DNA from: Rhynchopus sp. YZ270_cl-10
Lineage: Eukaryota; Euglenozoa; Diplonemea; Diplonemida; Diplonemidae
Direction: 5' to 3'
DNA length: 64,000 nucleotides
Assembly (NCBI GenBank): GCA_964035575.1
Contig: OZ037867.1
Span: forward strand, 744,001-808,000
In this document: in pieces, positions 48,826 through 60,039 of the stretch
Numbering within the stretch: the first letter of the stretch is position 1
Layout of the letters: each line of letters starts with the position of its first letter
Position numbers and translations under genes: made by a program
The notes under the pieces: model-generated
Seen by the model: only the letters and a program-made list of their open reading frames with translations
Database searches by the model: none
Told to the model about the DNA's origin: nothing

Positions 48826-50403
48826 TGTTCTGTTACGCCACTGAAATGCACTCACTTCTGGTTACCTTCACATGTCCACAAAGGGAGCACACCTCAGTAT
48901 TGGCAGTGTCCACTGGGGGATTACCCACACCTGCTTTCGGATAAGCATCGTGCTGCACAGGAGTTACCCGAAGTACATACACACCCATGGTGAGGTATCG
49001 CATGGTGCTTTGCCTTGTGGAGGGGGTTGCCGTGCCGCCCTCCCAGAGAGGCCTTCTCCAGAGGATACCAGTGTGTCAGGTGGTTGCAACGATGCTCAGT
49101 CTTAGGTGATGTTGCCAAATTTGTTCCAAAGGTCAAGCAGAAAGAGGCTCAGATTCACGACCATCTTCTGCCAGTTTTCCAACAAATACCCAGTAGTGGT
49201 GCAACAGGGTTTTTATATGCGTATCCCAGAAGCGTTTACACTGACTAACGTCACTTTGTGATGTGTGTTGAACGTCATACCCAGAGGCAAGACTTTGTTG
49301 AGGGGGGGAAAAAAGCGTTTACCCGGTGTGTTATGGACATACCAACACCCATTTACGGAATGCCACAACCATGGAGGGGTTTGTTACTTTAGAGGGGACT
49401 AAGCAAAGGCTTGGATTGGTCGTCCAGCATCTCAATGAACACACTGCCGTATTGTGCAGGATAATTCTTCGTAAATTAAAATGATTCTCTCTTTTATTTT
49501 ATAGGTCTTCTTTCCTGGCTGAATTGATCATGTGATCACACCCTTTTCCCAATCAAGGAAATGACTGTGTACCTGCTTACAGTTTCCCTGTCAGCAACCC
49601 CCCTCCGTGCAACACTCCGGGGTTCGATAACCTGGAGTAGTGTTCGCGTCGAGGCGTTTTGCATTATCAACTTCACTTTTGATCCTATCTTTCGATTTAA
49701 AAAAAAAAAAAACCCCTCAAAACCCTTGAAATTCATTTAGCCTTCGGGCGAACGTTGTGTACAGAACCCATCCTCGGACAGGTGATTGTCGAAACTACAA
49801 AAAATCTCAATATTTCCCCTTCCCCCCCCCCGATCACCCATACCCACGGCGGACTAGTCAGAGAAGACTACTAGTAGTGCTACTCGTCCAAATGACTAGT
49901 GTTTTACAACTAGTGTTACACCAGTAACACCACCAGTGTAGCACTAGTTGTTACGACTAGTAGCTTCACTAGTTCACCTGACTAGTCCGCCGTGCCCCCG
50001 ACACGTAGTACCTGCACTCCCATTCCTCTTCCCTGCGTATTGAAGGAGACTATGCTGTGTCACACTCTCTTATTTTCCCCTCCAGCACACCTGCACACAA
50101 CCCGACATCGCAGAGCACTGTCAAACAAATTTACAGTAACTGTGTATGCGCCAATTAACTCAGGGGATTAGGGTGCTAAAAAAACTGGTTTTCGAAAAAA
50201 AACAGAACTCTAAAAAAAAACGTCATCAGTACCCTAATACCCTGAATTAGCTCCAAAAAAAAAACGTTTGGAAAGTGGAGATTACAAACTGCGGCAACAC
50301 AACCGAGGCAAACCACAGTTCTCCAATTTATCAAAAAAAAAACATAAGGAAAACCCCCCCAAATCCACGCACCCTTTTTAAAACCAGCTTTTGACCTCCT
50401 CCT
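48826..50403. other. Spacer with motifs, a MITE and AT-rich sequence
   Basis: No gene seen. Contains a GGGGTTCGATAACC hairpin motif with GCATTATCAACTTCACTTTT (49605-49680), a GCCTTCGGGCGAAC...GTACAGAACC motif (49739-49815; relatives at 57335-57400 and 13380-13460), the MITE at 49845-49994 and a GTGGAGATTACAAAC motif (50275-50340). Confidence 0.55.
49845..49994. mobile_element. MITE-like element with ACTAGT repeats
   Basis: CACGGCGGACTAGTCAG (49845-49861) is repeated inverted as CTGACTAGTCCGCCGTG (49978-49994). The 150-bp interior contains many ACTAGT hexamers that allow the whole element to fold into a branched hairpin. GGACTAGTCAGG recurs at about 59668. Confidence 0.65.
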
Positions 50404-50642
50404 CCTACCTTCCTACCTTCCTACCTTCCTACCTTCCTACCTTCCTACCTTCCTACCTTCCTACCTTCCTACCTTCCTACCTTCCTACCTTCCTACCTTC
50501 CTACCTTCCTACCTTCCTACCTTCCTACCTTCCTACCTTCCTACCTTCCTACCTTCCTACCTTCCTACCTTCCTACCTTCCTACCTTCCTACCTTCCTAC
50601 CTTCCTACCTTCCTACCTTCCTACCTTCCTACCTTCCTACCC
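50404..50642. repeat. Octamer array (CCTACCTT)30
   Basis: About 30 uninterrupted 8-bp units, ending 47 bp before the start codon at 50689. One strand is all pyrimidine except for one A per unit. Confidence 0.92.
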
Positions 50643-50688
50643 TCTACTCCCTTCAACACCAAAACCCATTCAACTCAAAACTCTTCCA

Positions 50689-53600
50689 ATGACAGCTTTC
50701 AAAAGGACAAACCCAATAATGACATTAGAACACGACAAGGCAAAGCCCAACCCCGATGCCTTGCTCTCCTCTTTGCACCCAGAACGGAGGCAGACCGCAC
50801 GCTTTGGCACTGTATGGGGGTTGCTGAGTCGTCCGGGGAAGGGGGCGATGTCAGCGACAGCCTCTTCATCTGCACCGAACCGCGCCTTTCAGTACGAAGT
50901 GGCACCTTCTCCTTCACTGTCCACCCCACCACGGACAGAACCACGAGCACTTCTCCCAACAAAAACAGCGAAAATGCGGATGTCTGGCACCGTACCCCCA
51001 TCTGCCGAGATTGGCCGCACCCCTACAGTAGGTGTTGCAGTTGTACGTCGGTTACGCCATTCGTCTACTCCCCTTAAGAACCTCCGAGATTTGACCGGCC
51101 GAGACAGCCCCCGCCCTGCATGCCCTTTGACCGGAGAACAACAACGTGTTGTATTCAACCCACCACATGACACTGTCGCATCCGATTCTCCGGTAGGGGT
51201 TGCGGATAGTGTGCGGTCGGGGTTTGATAAATTGAGCTTTTCTATCGACACTATTGTGGGTGCGTTGCCAGATGATGACCTTGAAGCGCGGTTAATCCGG
51301 GTAGGGAAGTGGGTAGAACGATACCAATTTGATCAACAGCCAGGTGAAGTGGCGTCACGTCTGCTTCCCCTCCTTCAGGCGGCGCGGGCGGAAACCGCAG
51401 CTTTGGTGGTACCTAATATATCAATGCTTGCTGCCTCTGCGTCAGCGCTCTATCAAACGATTCTGCTCCTTAATGTGATGTATCCAGACTTTGCGCAGGT
51501 TTCTCTTCCATCATTCCGTATGATGCTTCGATCCGTCTTCTTCCACGACCCTTTCGAAGCAAAACGAGACGGAGAAGAACCAAACCCCCCTCTCCTCTTC
51601 ACAGAAACAGCAGATCCAGCGAAGGCTTTGAAAGATAGTATCATATTCTTTTCGGGGAAAACATATTTTCAAGCATTGCGTGATGTGTCAAAAAGGTTGG
51701 GCCAAGCGGTCCACCATTTCGAACAACAGTCTCAGGAACGTGAAAAGCTGTGCTCCGCGTTAAACAAAATCATTTCGGTGTGGCAATTAATGTACACCGG
51801 GTCTTTATTCCGTGGGTGGAGGAGTGTACGGTATCAGAGACTACAGCTGGAAGGGGTGGAATCAGTTCTAAAGCAAACCGATCAAGACAAACGCCGGGTC
51901 GAAGCGAAATTGAAACGCGTGGACACTGTCGTCGAGGAGACCAAGGACGAGAAGAACAAAGAGATCCAAATCCTTCGCGATGGTATAAAACGTGCAGAGG
52001 AAGATGCCTCTCGGATACGCGAAGAGAACCGCACACTACGCACAAAGCTAGCCCAAACAGAAGAACGTCTCGACGACTACATAGAACGCACTACCGAACT
52101 CAAGAACATCCTAGAAAAGCAGAAACGCGATTCGGACCTTAAATACGCGAACCTCGCTTGCAGAGCGTTTAAACTCATTTCAAGATCTCGCCCTGCGAAG
52201 TTTGAGACAGACCGACTAGAATCAGAATGGTCTTCCTTCTACGGGATCAATACCTGCACTCCATCCGGTCTGGACTCCTCGGTTGGCGCAGTACCAAAGA
52301 CATTTGGCGTGCTCTCCCCATCAGGTCAACCAGAAAAGCTCATTGCCTGGCTGAACCGCCTTTCCTCCTCATCCCTTACATTACGCCACTCTATTCCACC
52401 CATTACAACATTGGATGGTTCTCCTGGGTTTTGCAATGTGTTATCCTCTGCGTTGCACGTTCTTTCTCCTGAGCATGTGACCATGGCGGAAGTAGAAGAG
52501 GTATTTGGTGCAGACAAAGTGAACAAAGGGCGCATGGTGTTGAAGTTGCTTGTTGCATTGCAACTTCCAAAGGTGGTTACGGAGGGTGATATTATGGAGC
52601 CGAGTGGTGGGGGGTTGAAGAATTTTTTGTTGTGCACGATGCTCCATTTGAGGTTCCTGACACCAAGTATCGGGATGTTGCAATGCCAAATCGCTTATAA
52701 CGATCCTAACAAAGAGGTCCAAGAAGAGCCAAAAGCCTGGGAAGAGTACGACGTCGCAGGGGGTCTGTACAATGACGAACACCCCATCCCAGAAGTCGTC
52801 AGAAAATACCTGAAGGCATCCCCTTCCGCCGTCAGCGCTTGCTATGAGTCGGCGAAGGAAAAGGTTGCGCTCTTTGAAAACATCTCTCAGGTCATCACCC
52901 ACAACCTCTTTGAATCCTTTGCAGTCATCCTTGCCGACAAACAGAAAGGTTTCAAAACCGATTTTACGGACGATGCGATCGCTGATTTGGGGTGTTTTAT
53001 TGGCTTTGAACATATTACCTTTGCAAGAAGCGATAATGCCGTGCTTTCTGCTTGCGATATGACGGATTTTATGGAAATAAAGCAGATCCTAAAACGGCAT
53101 TTCTGTCAGCTCCGACTGATTTACCTGCACTATGGTGGAGGGGGTGCGGGGGGGCAGAGGGCGAGCGCATTGAACTCAGCCGCTTCAACACATTCTTCAT
53201 TTTCTACGGGAAGTTTTAGTGTTGAACTTCATTTTGAAGATTTATGGAAAATAATGCTGGACTGTGGAGTGGACCAGAAGAGCACTGGGATTGACCGCTC
53301 TTCCTTAAAAGAAGCGTTTTCTGCTGCACGAAAGGTTGAATCAAACAATGCATCTGGTGGCCAAGCGGCGCTCTCCGCTCGAGACTTTATTTATGCTCTT
53401 ATTCTCATTGCGCATACCCGCTTTTCACATCGCCACCACACCACTTTACCGACGCTCTCTTCCAAGCTTGACCACTTCCTCAAAAACTACATCCTCCCAG
53501 AGTCTTCTTACATTGATGGTACCTTTATTAGGCTCTTTAGTGATGATGAATTGAGCAGAAAGGTGTTGGAGAAGAGAAAGGCGGATGTGATGAGGTTGTT

Positions 53601-54021
53601 TAAACATTATTCCAATAGAGATGGGGCAGCGGAGAGGCGGCAGACGAAGGTTGTTGCCACGCAAAGCGAGGACGTCTGCGCCAATGTGATGAGCAGCAAG
53701 GAGTTTCTCATCTTCTGTGGGGAAGCAAAAATCACAGACGAGCTTTGCACCATTGCCTCAGTCAGCCAGGTCTACAAAAGCTATACAAGTGTTTCGTACA
53801 GCGAAGACGGTCCAGGCGGAGGGGGTATCCAAGGGATGGACCAGCTTGGGTTCTCCATGGCGCTCTGTGGCCTGTCTGCGTACAAATTCCCGAATCCATC
53901 AACGCCCCTCCACCTTCGCCTGCTCCGCATGTGGCAGTCTGCTATCCTCGTGAACCTCCACAAGAAACTCAAACTCACCGATGGAATCGAATTTGACGGA
54001 GAAGAAGGAATTAAGGATTGA
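50689..54021 (+). CDS. Large coiled-coil protein with CH-like and EF-hand-like regions
   Basis: 1110 residues, single exon. The first 130 are Ser/Pro/Arg-rich and disordered. A helical region (about 190-330) resembles a divergent calponin-homology domain (LIRVGKWVERY). A coiled coil follows at about 385-490 (KRRVEAKLKRVD, KNKEIQILRDGI). A second CH-like region (about 540-660) has LIAWLNRLSS and LKLLVALQLP. The C-terminal third (about 825-1040) has paired helices of EF-hand type (LWKIMLDCGVDQ, DRSSLKEAF, MSSKEFLIFCG) but no clear calcium loop. The order recalls cytoskeletal or flagellar scaffold proteins. Family not identified; CH and EF assignments are tentative. Start: first Met after the array; MTLEHDK, 10 codons on, is an alternative. 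Confidence 0.7.
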   Translation: MTAFKRTNPIMTLEHDKAKPNPDALLSSLHPERRQTARFGTVWGLLSRPGKGAMSATASSSAPNRAFQYEVAPSPSLSTPPRTEPRALLPTKTAKMRMSGTVPPSAEIGRTPTVGVAVVRRLRHSSTPLKNLRDLTGRDSPRPACPLTGEQQRVVFNPPHDTVASDSPVGVADSVRSGFDKLSFSIDTIVGALPDDDLEARLIRVGKWVERYQFDQQPGEVASRLLPLLQAARAETAALVVPNISMLAASASALYQTILLLNVMYPDFAQVSLPSFRMMLRSVFFHDPFEAKRDGEEPNPPLLFTETADPAKALKDSIIFFSGKTYFQALRDVSKRLGQAVHHFEQQSQEREKLCSALNKIISVWQLMYTGSLFRGWRSVRYQRLQLEGVESVLKQTDQDKRRVEAKLKRVDTVVEETKDEKNKEIQILRDGIKRAEEDASRIREENRTLRTKLAQTEERLDDYIERTTELKNILEKQKRDSDLKYANLACRAFKLISRSRPAKFETDRLESEWSSFYGINTCTPSGLDSSVGAVPKTFGVLSPSGQPEKLIAWLNRLSSSSLTLRHSIPPITTLDGSPGFCNVLSSALHVLSPEHVTMAEVEEVFGADKVNKGRMVLKLLVALQLPKVVTEGDIMEPSGGGLKNFLLCTMLHLRFLTPSIGMLQCQIAYNDPNKEVQEEPKAWEEYDVAGGLYNDEHPIPEVVRKYLKASPSAVSACYESAKEKVALFENISQVITHNLFESFAVILADKQKGFKTDFTDDAIADLGCFIGFEHITFARSDNAVLSACDMTDFMEIKQILKRHFCQLRLIYLHYGGGGAGGQRASALNSAASTHSSFSTGSFSVELHFEDLWKIMLDCGVDQKSTGIDRSSLKEAFSAARKVESNNASGGQAALSARDFIYALILIAHTRFSHRHHTTLPTLSSKLDHFLKNYILPESSYIDGTFIRLFSDDELSRKVLEKRKADVMRLFKHYSNRDGAAERRQTKVVATQSEDVCANVMSSKEFLIFCGEAKITDELCTIASVSQVYKSYTSVSYSEDGPGGGGIQGMDQLGFSMALCGLSAYKFPNPSTPLHLRLLRMWQSAILVNLHKKLKLTDGIEFDGEEGIKD

Positions 54022-54464
54022 AAAGGGGAAAGGGTGATGGGATGAGAGGGGAGATGGGGGTGGATGTGTGGGTCGTTCAAAAAATTTTTTTTTCTAAACG
54101 TTGTGTTAGAGATTGGCAGGGTAGAGTGTTTACACAGCTTCCTGTCTGTCATGAAAAAATTTTTTTTTGTCAAATTCATTTTGAAGTATCTCGGGGGGGA
54201 GGTGTCTAACCAAAGTTCTTCTCTTTTTTTTTGGCGCAATTTCCTCGATTTTCATGGGGTTGTATTGTGGCCGTGTGGGGGTTTTTTCAATTCCTTTTAT
54301 CAGTGCCCGCACCCGATATCCGGTGAGGCGTTTTGTACTTTCAACCTCTCTTTTCTAACATCTTTTTTTCTCTTCAGAAATCCTGATTTTCTTCACACTT
54401 TCACTCAAACACCTTAAGGAAGTCCCCAACCCCCCCGGACCCCTTCCCCTCCCCCTTCCCTTCA
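54022..54464. promoter_or_regulatory. Spacer and likely promoter of the PFK-2 gene
   Basis: Contains CCCGATATCCGGTGAGGCG followed by TTTGTACTTTCAACC (54305-54355), a member of the hairpin motif family, then a pyrimidine-rich stretch with CTCTTCAG (near 54378) that could be a 3' splice site before the start codon. Confidence 0.4.
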
Positions 54465-56041
54465 ATGTCGGCCGTGGAGGAGACAGACGTGCGGGAACGG
54501 TCATCCAGCGTGACTCGCGTTCGCATTGAGGCGACAAGCTATTCAGAGGGGATAGGCAATGTGGAGCAGGGACGGGTTTCTCAGACGGGGAAGATTGGGC
54601 CCCTGGCGGTTACAGGGTATGAAGCAAATCAGTTCACCGGACGGCCTTTGGTGATTGTCACCGTGGGTCTGCCTGGACGCGGGAAAAGCTACGTTTCACG
54701 CCGTCTCGCACGTTTCCTGAGCTGGCTTGGTCTAGAAACCTGCATCTTCCAGGTACACGGTTACCGCCGCAACATGCAGGACAACGGAAGCAAAGAAGGC
54801 ACCCCGCAGGACTATTTCAACCATGAGAACGAAACCTACGTGAAGCAGCGGGATAAGTGTGTGTGCTCGGCGATTTCGGATATGGTGGCGTGGCTGCGGC
54901 AGGGCGGGAAGGTGGGGATCTTGGATGGACAGAACGTCCAACAGGCGAGACGGGAGATGATCTTGGAGAAGCTGTCTACGGTATTGGATCAGGACCGAAT
55001 ATTGTTTTTGGAGGTGGGGGAGACGAACCAGGAGAGGCTGCTGCAGTACAAGGAAATGACGCTGACTTCCTCTTCTTCATTCCGTGGCCTTGTCCGCGAA
55101 GAAGCGTCCACAGAGTTTGACACACGAATGCGCTACTACCGTGCTGCCTACGAGCCCCTCACAGACGACGTGCCCTACATCCGCATGCTCGACGGCGGTA
55201 GCGACCTCGAGATGAACCTCATCCACGGCTACGTCCCCTGCCGTGTCGCAAACTTCCTTCTCAATGTCAACCTCTCCATGAAGCCCATCTTCCTCTCCCG
55301 CCACGGCCAAAGCGAGTTCAACTCTCTCGGGCGTATCGGAGGTGATCCGGGGCTTACACCATTCGGTATGTCGCTTTTTTATCAAAAAGTGGGGTGAAAA
55401 ATCAGAGAGCAACAGAACCGATTTGGTTCGATATGTTAGAGTCCTCCGGGGGTGTCGTATAGATCGAGACTATAACAGTGCATACAGTAGGACAAGAAAC
55501 TTGGCGACCAAATAATATTGGCGGATTTTGGGGGAATTTTTGCAATTGGCGACTTTTTTGGTCGCCATTATTTGTCCTACTGTATGTGTAAAGGGGGGGG
55601 AGGGATAATTGTAGTGGGGGATAACTGTAGAATGGCGGATAAAATAAAAAATATCGCCAGTTTTTTCTTCTCAAAAAATGGGGGATAGTTGTAGTGGGGG
55701 ATAAAAAAAAATATCTCTCTTTTTTCCCACCTGAATATCCCCATCCCCAACGAAAATCCACACCAAAAACGCGGTGTGGGAAATGGGGGATAACTGTAGT
55801 GGGTGATAAAATAAAATAAAATGGGGGAGAAAAAACGGGGGATAATTGTTTTATCCCCCACCCCCCCTTTATACATTTGACTTTCACCCAAAAAAAATGT
55901 CCACACAAAAAACAGGTGAAAGATATGCAGAGGAGCTTGCGGAATGGTTGAAGAACAACGCACCCGACGGCATTGAGGTGTGGTGCTCTACACTGCTCAG
56001 AACACGCATGACAGCTACACCTCTCTCAGGTATCGCACAAT

Positions 56042-56079
<38 letters not shown>

Positions 56080-57489
56080 ACGAAAAAAGATTCCTGAAGA
56101 CCAATTGGTCATGGATCCAAAACACAAAAGCAACAACAAAACAAAAAAGCAAATAGTACATTTTTAAAGACCACCAAAACAAAAAGAGCACAAAGCAAAA
56201 ACAACAACTTTCTGACAAACCCCCTCTCTCTCTCTCTCTCTTTCCCCTCGCACCCCCTGCCCCAAGACAACCGAGACCTTTAGTAAGATGCCTCACGAGA
56301 GGCTCATTCTGACAAAGCTTTCTTTATTTTTGTACTCATGATCTGCACTGCATTCTCCCCTTTTACAAGCATATGCAGGATTTGTTAACACCCAAGACAA
56401 GATATGACATTTTCCACTTTTCTGTTACAGGTCACTTCCCTGTTGTGTATTGGAGGGCGTTGGAAGAGATTGATGCAGGGGTGTACGATGGGCTGACGTA
56501 CGAGGAGATCAAGGAGACCGCGGCGGAGGAGTACAGCAAACGGCAGGAGAACAAATACTGGTACCGCTACCCGCACGGCGAGTCGTACCACGACCTCGTG
56601 GCGCGTCTTGACCCTGTCATCATGGAGCTAGAGCGCTCGAAACGACCCCTCCTCATTGTCTCGCACCAGGCCACTCTCCGTGTCATATACGCGTATCTCG
56701 TAGACGCTAAGCCTGAGCTCTGTACAAACCTTAGCATGCCACTGCACACGGTCGTCAAGGTAAAACCCTTTTTTATTATTATTACCAGATGAATGGTGAG
56801 GCGTTTGCACTTTCAACGTCTCTTATTAGTCAATCCCTGGGTAGGGGTAAGGTAGAGGGGTAGCCAGTAGGGTGATGTGTATTAATTAAAACAATGGGCG
56901 CAAAATTTTTTTTTTTGTTTGTCTTACGGATTTAAGTAACCCCCACACAACCCCTCATTTGTACGCACACAGGTGAGCCCCACGTATGGTGGTGAGTTTG
57001 TCGAAGAGCGCTTCCCAATCACCGAGATGGACAAGGATGAGGCTGATGTAGGCACCCACGGGAAGGTATAATATACACACCCTTTCTAACCCTGCAAAAT
57101 AACTGAGTATTGTTTATGAGGTCATTGAAGAAAATCAACGTTTTTCGCAGAAAAAAATACGGAAATTCACTCTACATACTCAGAACCGCCGAATACAGGC
57201 ATTAATAGACTTTTTATTTACAGGAAGGGTGTAGGGCAAAAACCTTTTTGCACACCCTTCTGCGTTGCAGATTTAAAGAGAAATGTTTCATTTAGGTTGA
57301 TGTGCACTCTTACCTTTGGAATTCAAAGTTATTAGCCTTTGGGAGACTTTGCGTACAGAACCTCTCTTCAGACAGAGTGATTATTGATATACCAAAAAAC
57401 CATTACATCAGGAGGACCTCAAGAAAGAAGAACCCGTTGGGATTGGCCGTGCCGCGGTAGACAAAATACCAGTTGGAATAACCAAGTAG
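54465..57489 (+). CDS. PFKFB: 6-phosphofructo-2-kinase/fructose-2,6-bisphosphatase
   Basis: Makes and degrades fructose 2,6-bisphosphate, the signal setting glycolytic flux. Five exons join in frame: 54465-55365, 55916-56029, 56431-56759, 56973-57065, 57412-57489 (phases 1, 1, 0, 0), about 504 residues, the normal size. The kinase domain has the P-loop GLPGRGKS (Lys74), YRRNMQD and FNHENETY. The phosphatase has RHGQSEFN (catalytic His280), GEVWCSTLLRT-like IEVWCSTLLRTRMT, EIDAGVYDGLTYEEI and the second His in SHQATLRV (about 417). The C-terminus (DLKKEEPVGIGRAAV) is lysine/glutamate-rich. All key residues seen are present, so both activities are expected. Introns 1, 2, 3 and 4 hold a MITE, GGGGATAA repeats, and short dispersed motifs. 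Confidence 0.95.
55485..55582. mobile_element. Small TA-flanked MITE in PFKFB intron 1
   Basis: CAGTAGGACAA at 55485-55495 is inverted at 55572-55582, with TA on both outer sides (55483-55484 and 55583-55584) and further inner pairing around GGCGACCAAA. TA duplication and size fit a Tc1/mariner-derived MITE. Confidence 0.65.
55595..55860. repeat. GGGGGATAACTGTAGTG interspersed repeats in PFKFB intron 1
   Basis: At least five degenerate copies of GGGGGATAA(C/T)TGTAG (near 55600, 55615, 55682, 55787 and 55843), some separated by AAAATAAAA. They add to intron length only. Confidence 0.6.
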
Positions 57490-58590
57490 AAATAACGCGA
57501 GAGATTTCACGGAAGATTTCACTCCCCCCTTTTTTTTTTTTGATATTCTCTCGGGTAGGGTGCCTTACATGAAAAAAAAATGGCATCTTTTTTTAGGTGA
57601 CTAAGCACAGAGAGGCTTAGGTTCATCTTATACACTTACGTTTTTTTTTTTCTCTTCTGTTAAATAACTGTTCCTTTTCCCTTTTAAGATGTGCGCCTAT
57701 ACGATTCATCTATCCTCCAATATTTTTTCTTCACCTTTTTTAAAAGGTGACTAAGCACAGCGAGGCTTAGGTTCATCTTCAAACCCCATCACCCCCTTTT
57801 TTTTACTCTTCGAGCGTACCGCCTGGTGTGTCCCCCGGTGAGGCTATTGTATTAGCTTTTCATCTCTCGGAACTCGCTTGCGGAAAATATGTGCAACACA
57901 TATTTATCCCTTCAAAATTTTTTTTCTTCTCCAGGTGTCTAAGCATTTACGAGAGGCTGGGTTCATCCTTTTCAAAATTTTTCTGTACTATTTAACAGTC
58001 ATCTTCATCGACAAACGAGACGAGGTTGACCAGGGAGTGGGGGGGGAGAGAGGGAGTCTCGGGTGCTGCCTTTCTTTTTTGTATTTTGGAAAAAAAAAAA
58101 AATCAGTTCTGGGTAAAATTCGTTGTCCGTTCATCAAATCTTCACTTTTCTTTGCAGCTCCTAATGTGCAGCACTCTGGGGTTCGATAACCCGCGGAGTG
58201 TCAGTACCCTGCGTCCCAGAGGGCGTTTTTGCACTATCAACTTCACTTTTTTTTTTTGGGCCTTGAAGCGGGGGGAGGTTTTTGGTGAAGACCTTCTCTT
58301 AGATATGTGTCCAAGCGGCGTGTTGGCATCGTGCACATTCGCTGTACGATCCCGATTGTGTTAGAGTTGGGGGGTAGGGAGAAGGGCGGATGATGGGAAG
58401 GGAGGGTAAGAGGAACAGATAGAAAGTGCTAGGCGCCCTTTTTTGGATTTGGCCTTCGGTCAAAAATTTTTTTGCAGCTTTTTTTTCATCTGTTTCTTTG
58501 CGTTTTATTTTCCGTTCTTGCCAACAGAACAAAAATTCGGTACTATTTTTTAAAAGGGGAGACTAAAGAACAGTTATGCCTATGTTTATA
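57490..58590. repeat. Spacer with clustered CTAAGC hairpin motifs
   Basis: Three CTAAGC...GGCTTAG-type motifs lie at 57596-57630, 57745-57780 and 57932-57969, each right after a T/C-rich tract ending in AG. A CCCCCGGTGAGGC motif (57815-57870) and a GGGGTTCGATAACCC motif with CACTATCAACTTCACTTTT (58163-58250) follow. No gene seen. Confidence 0.6.
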
Positions 58591-58731
58591 ATACAATGCA
58601 ACGAGGCTGAATCGGCCTCTTATTAAGGCCGGTTCAGGCGTGATTGTAGGTATGAGTACAGCCTCAGCCACGCCTCAGATAGATTTTCCTGACATGCCTC
58701 TTTTCAGGCGTCGCGCCTCGTTGCATTGTAT
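58591..58731. mobile_element. MITE with 17-bp terminal inverted repeats
   Basis: ATACAATGCAACGAGGC (58591-58607) is inverted at 58715-58731. The 141-bp interior also contains paired CAGGCGT/ACGCCT and GAGGC/GCCTC units. If the TA inside the ends is the duplicated target, the element is Tc1/mariner-like. Confidence 0.75.
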
Positions 58732-60037
58732 GAAAGTTTATCTCACAAAAAAACTTGGAGGACTGCATGGTTGGGGTCCAACCCGCGCACCGTGTCATGT
58801 ACCAAGGTGCACTGTCACAAAGCGGTATTTGTATTTTCAAATCAACTTTTGTACTATGGCGAAGAGAGGTAGTGGGTTTTCTCAAAGGGAGGGTGAGGGG
58901 GGAGGGGGGGGGAAGGGGTTAAGGAAGCGGGGGAGGGTGGCGTACCTCAGGTGATTGCTTATTTCCGTGTGCCTTTTTTAATCAATGTGGCTCAGTATGA
59001 GGCATAGGCTTAGTCATGTTAAAAACTTTTCCTTTTTCTCCCTTTTTTTTGGAAAGGGAAAATCACTGAAGATGTCCACCTTTTTCGAATACAACTGTAT
59101 GCTTCTTAGGACTGAAAAACAGGGTTAATGTCAGAAAAACCAAATCTACTGAAGAGTGTTTCAATTTTTGTGCATGAAACATTTACTCCGTTCCTTTTTC
59201 GCGTTTTGCAAAACAAAAAAAAGATGGTACCATTTGTTGATCCCCATACCTATGCTATCGATTTACTGAATGCATAATGTTGAAAATACTTTTTTGTTGT
59301 TTAGATGATTCATGTGTCCGAATTACATTTTTCATCTTTCAAATTTTTATTTAGTTTTGTTTTGCTGGGCAGCACCAACACCCTGCAAAACGCATGAACG
59401 TTACCATCGGGTAATCTTTTTTTTTTTTTTTTTGAAGATGACTAAGAACGAGAGGCTTAGGTTCATATTCCATACTTTTTAACAAAGGTGACTCATCTCA
59501 CTAACTTTTTCTCTTTTTATTTTTGGGTACACTGTCACGAGAGGGCTTTGTATTTCAAGCTACATTTTTTTCTCTCCCTCTTTTATAAAGGGTACTAGGG
59601 GTACCCTTTATACTTTCAGTTCCTGTACACTGCGTGGGGGCAGTGTGGGGCTTTATGCCGTTCTGGACGGACTAGTCAGGGGTTAGGGTTAGGGGTTTAA
59701 AAGATGTGAAAATCTAGTATTTTGCACAATCTTCTAAAAATTTGTTTTATTTTTTTCTTTTTGCAAAAAAATGGAGGATTGCAACAGTATGTAGGGGACC
59801 TGCACTGTTCGAACAAATAACGAAAACGGACGAGACTGATTCTTTTTTTTTTTTTTTAGTGGCGCCTTTCCCCACTTGGTTCATCGCAAACTGCATCCCT
59901 AGAGAAACAATACAGGGAGAGCAGAAAGACGTGGGGCTAGGGAAGCACTGTGCATAGTCACAAGCCCACAACAACCTTTGTTCCGTTTTTTTTTCACATT
60001 ATTATTTTGTTCCCGTTAATCTGCTCTCGTGGCACCA
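58732..60037. other. Spacer with dispersed repeats
   Basis: Contains a diverged CACTGTCACAAAGCGG motif (58805-58850), the 230-bp repeat (59050-59290), an ACTAAGAACGAGAGGCTTAG motif (59437-59470), a CACTGTCACGAGAGGGC motif (59526-59565) and the hairpin TATAAAGGGTAC/GTACCCTTTATA (about 59583-59611). No gene seen. Confidence 0.55.
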
Positions 60038-60039
60038 TA

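Noticed and set aside
50391-50688. YLPTFLPS repeat protein continuing into the next gene
   Set aside because: It reads the octamer array in a frame different from the 1110-residue protein and has no other support.
58163-58200. GGTTCGATAACC as a tRNA B box (also near 49618 and 61388)
   Set aside because: No acceptor stem, anticodon arm or A box could be placed around any copy; the sequence instead forms a simple hairpin of the dispersed motif family.
59676-59695. GGGTTAGGGTTAGGG as telomere sequence
   Set aside because: Only two TTAGGG-like units inside a spacer flanked by ordinary sequence; too short to call an interstitial telomere.
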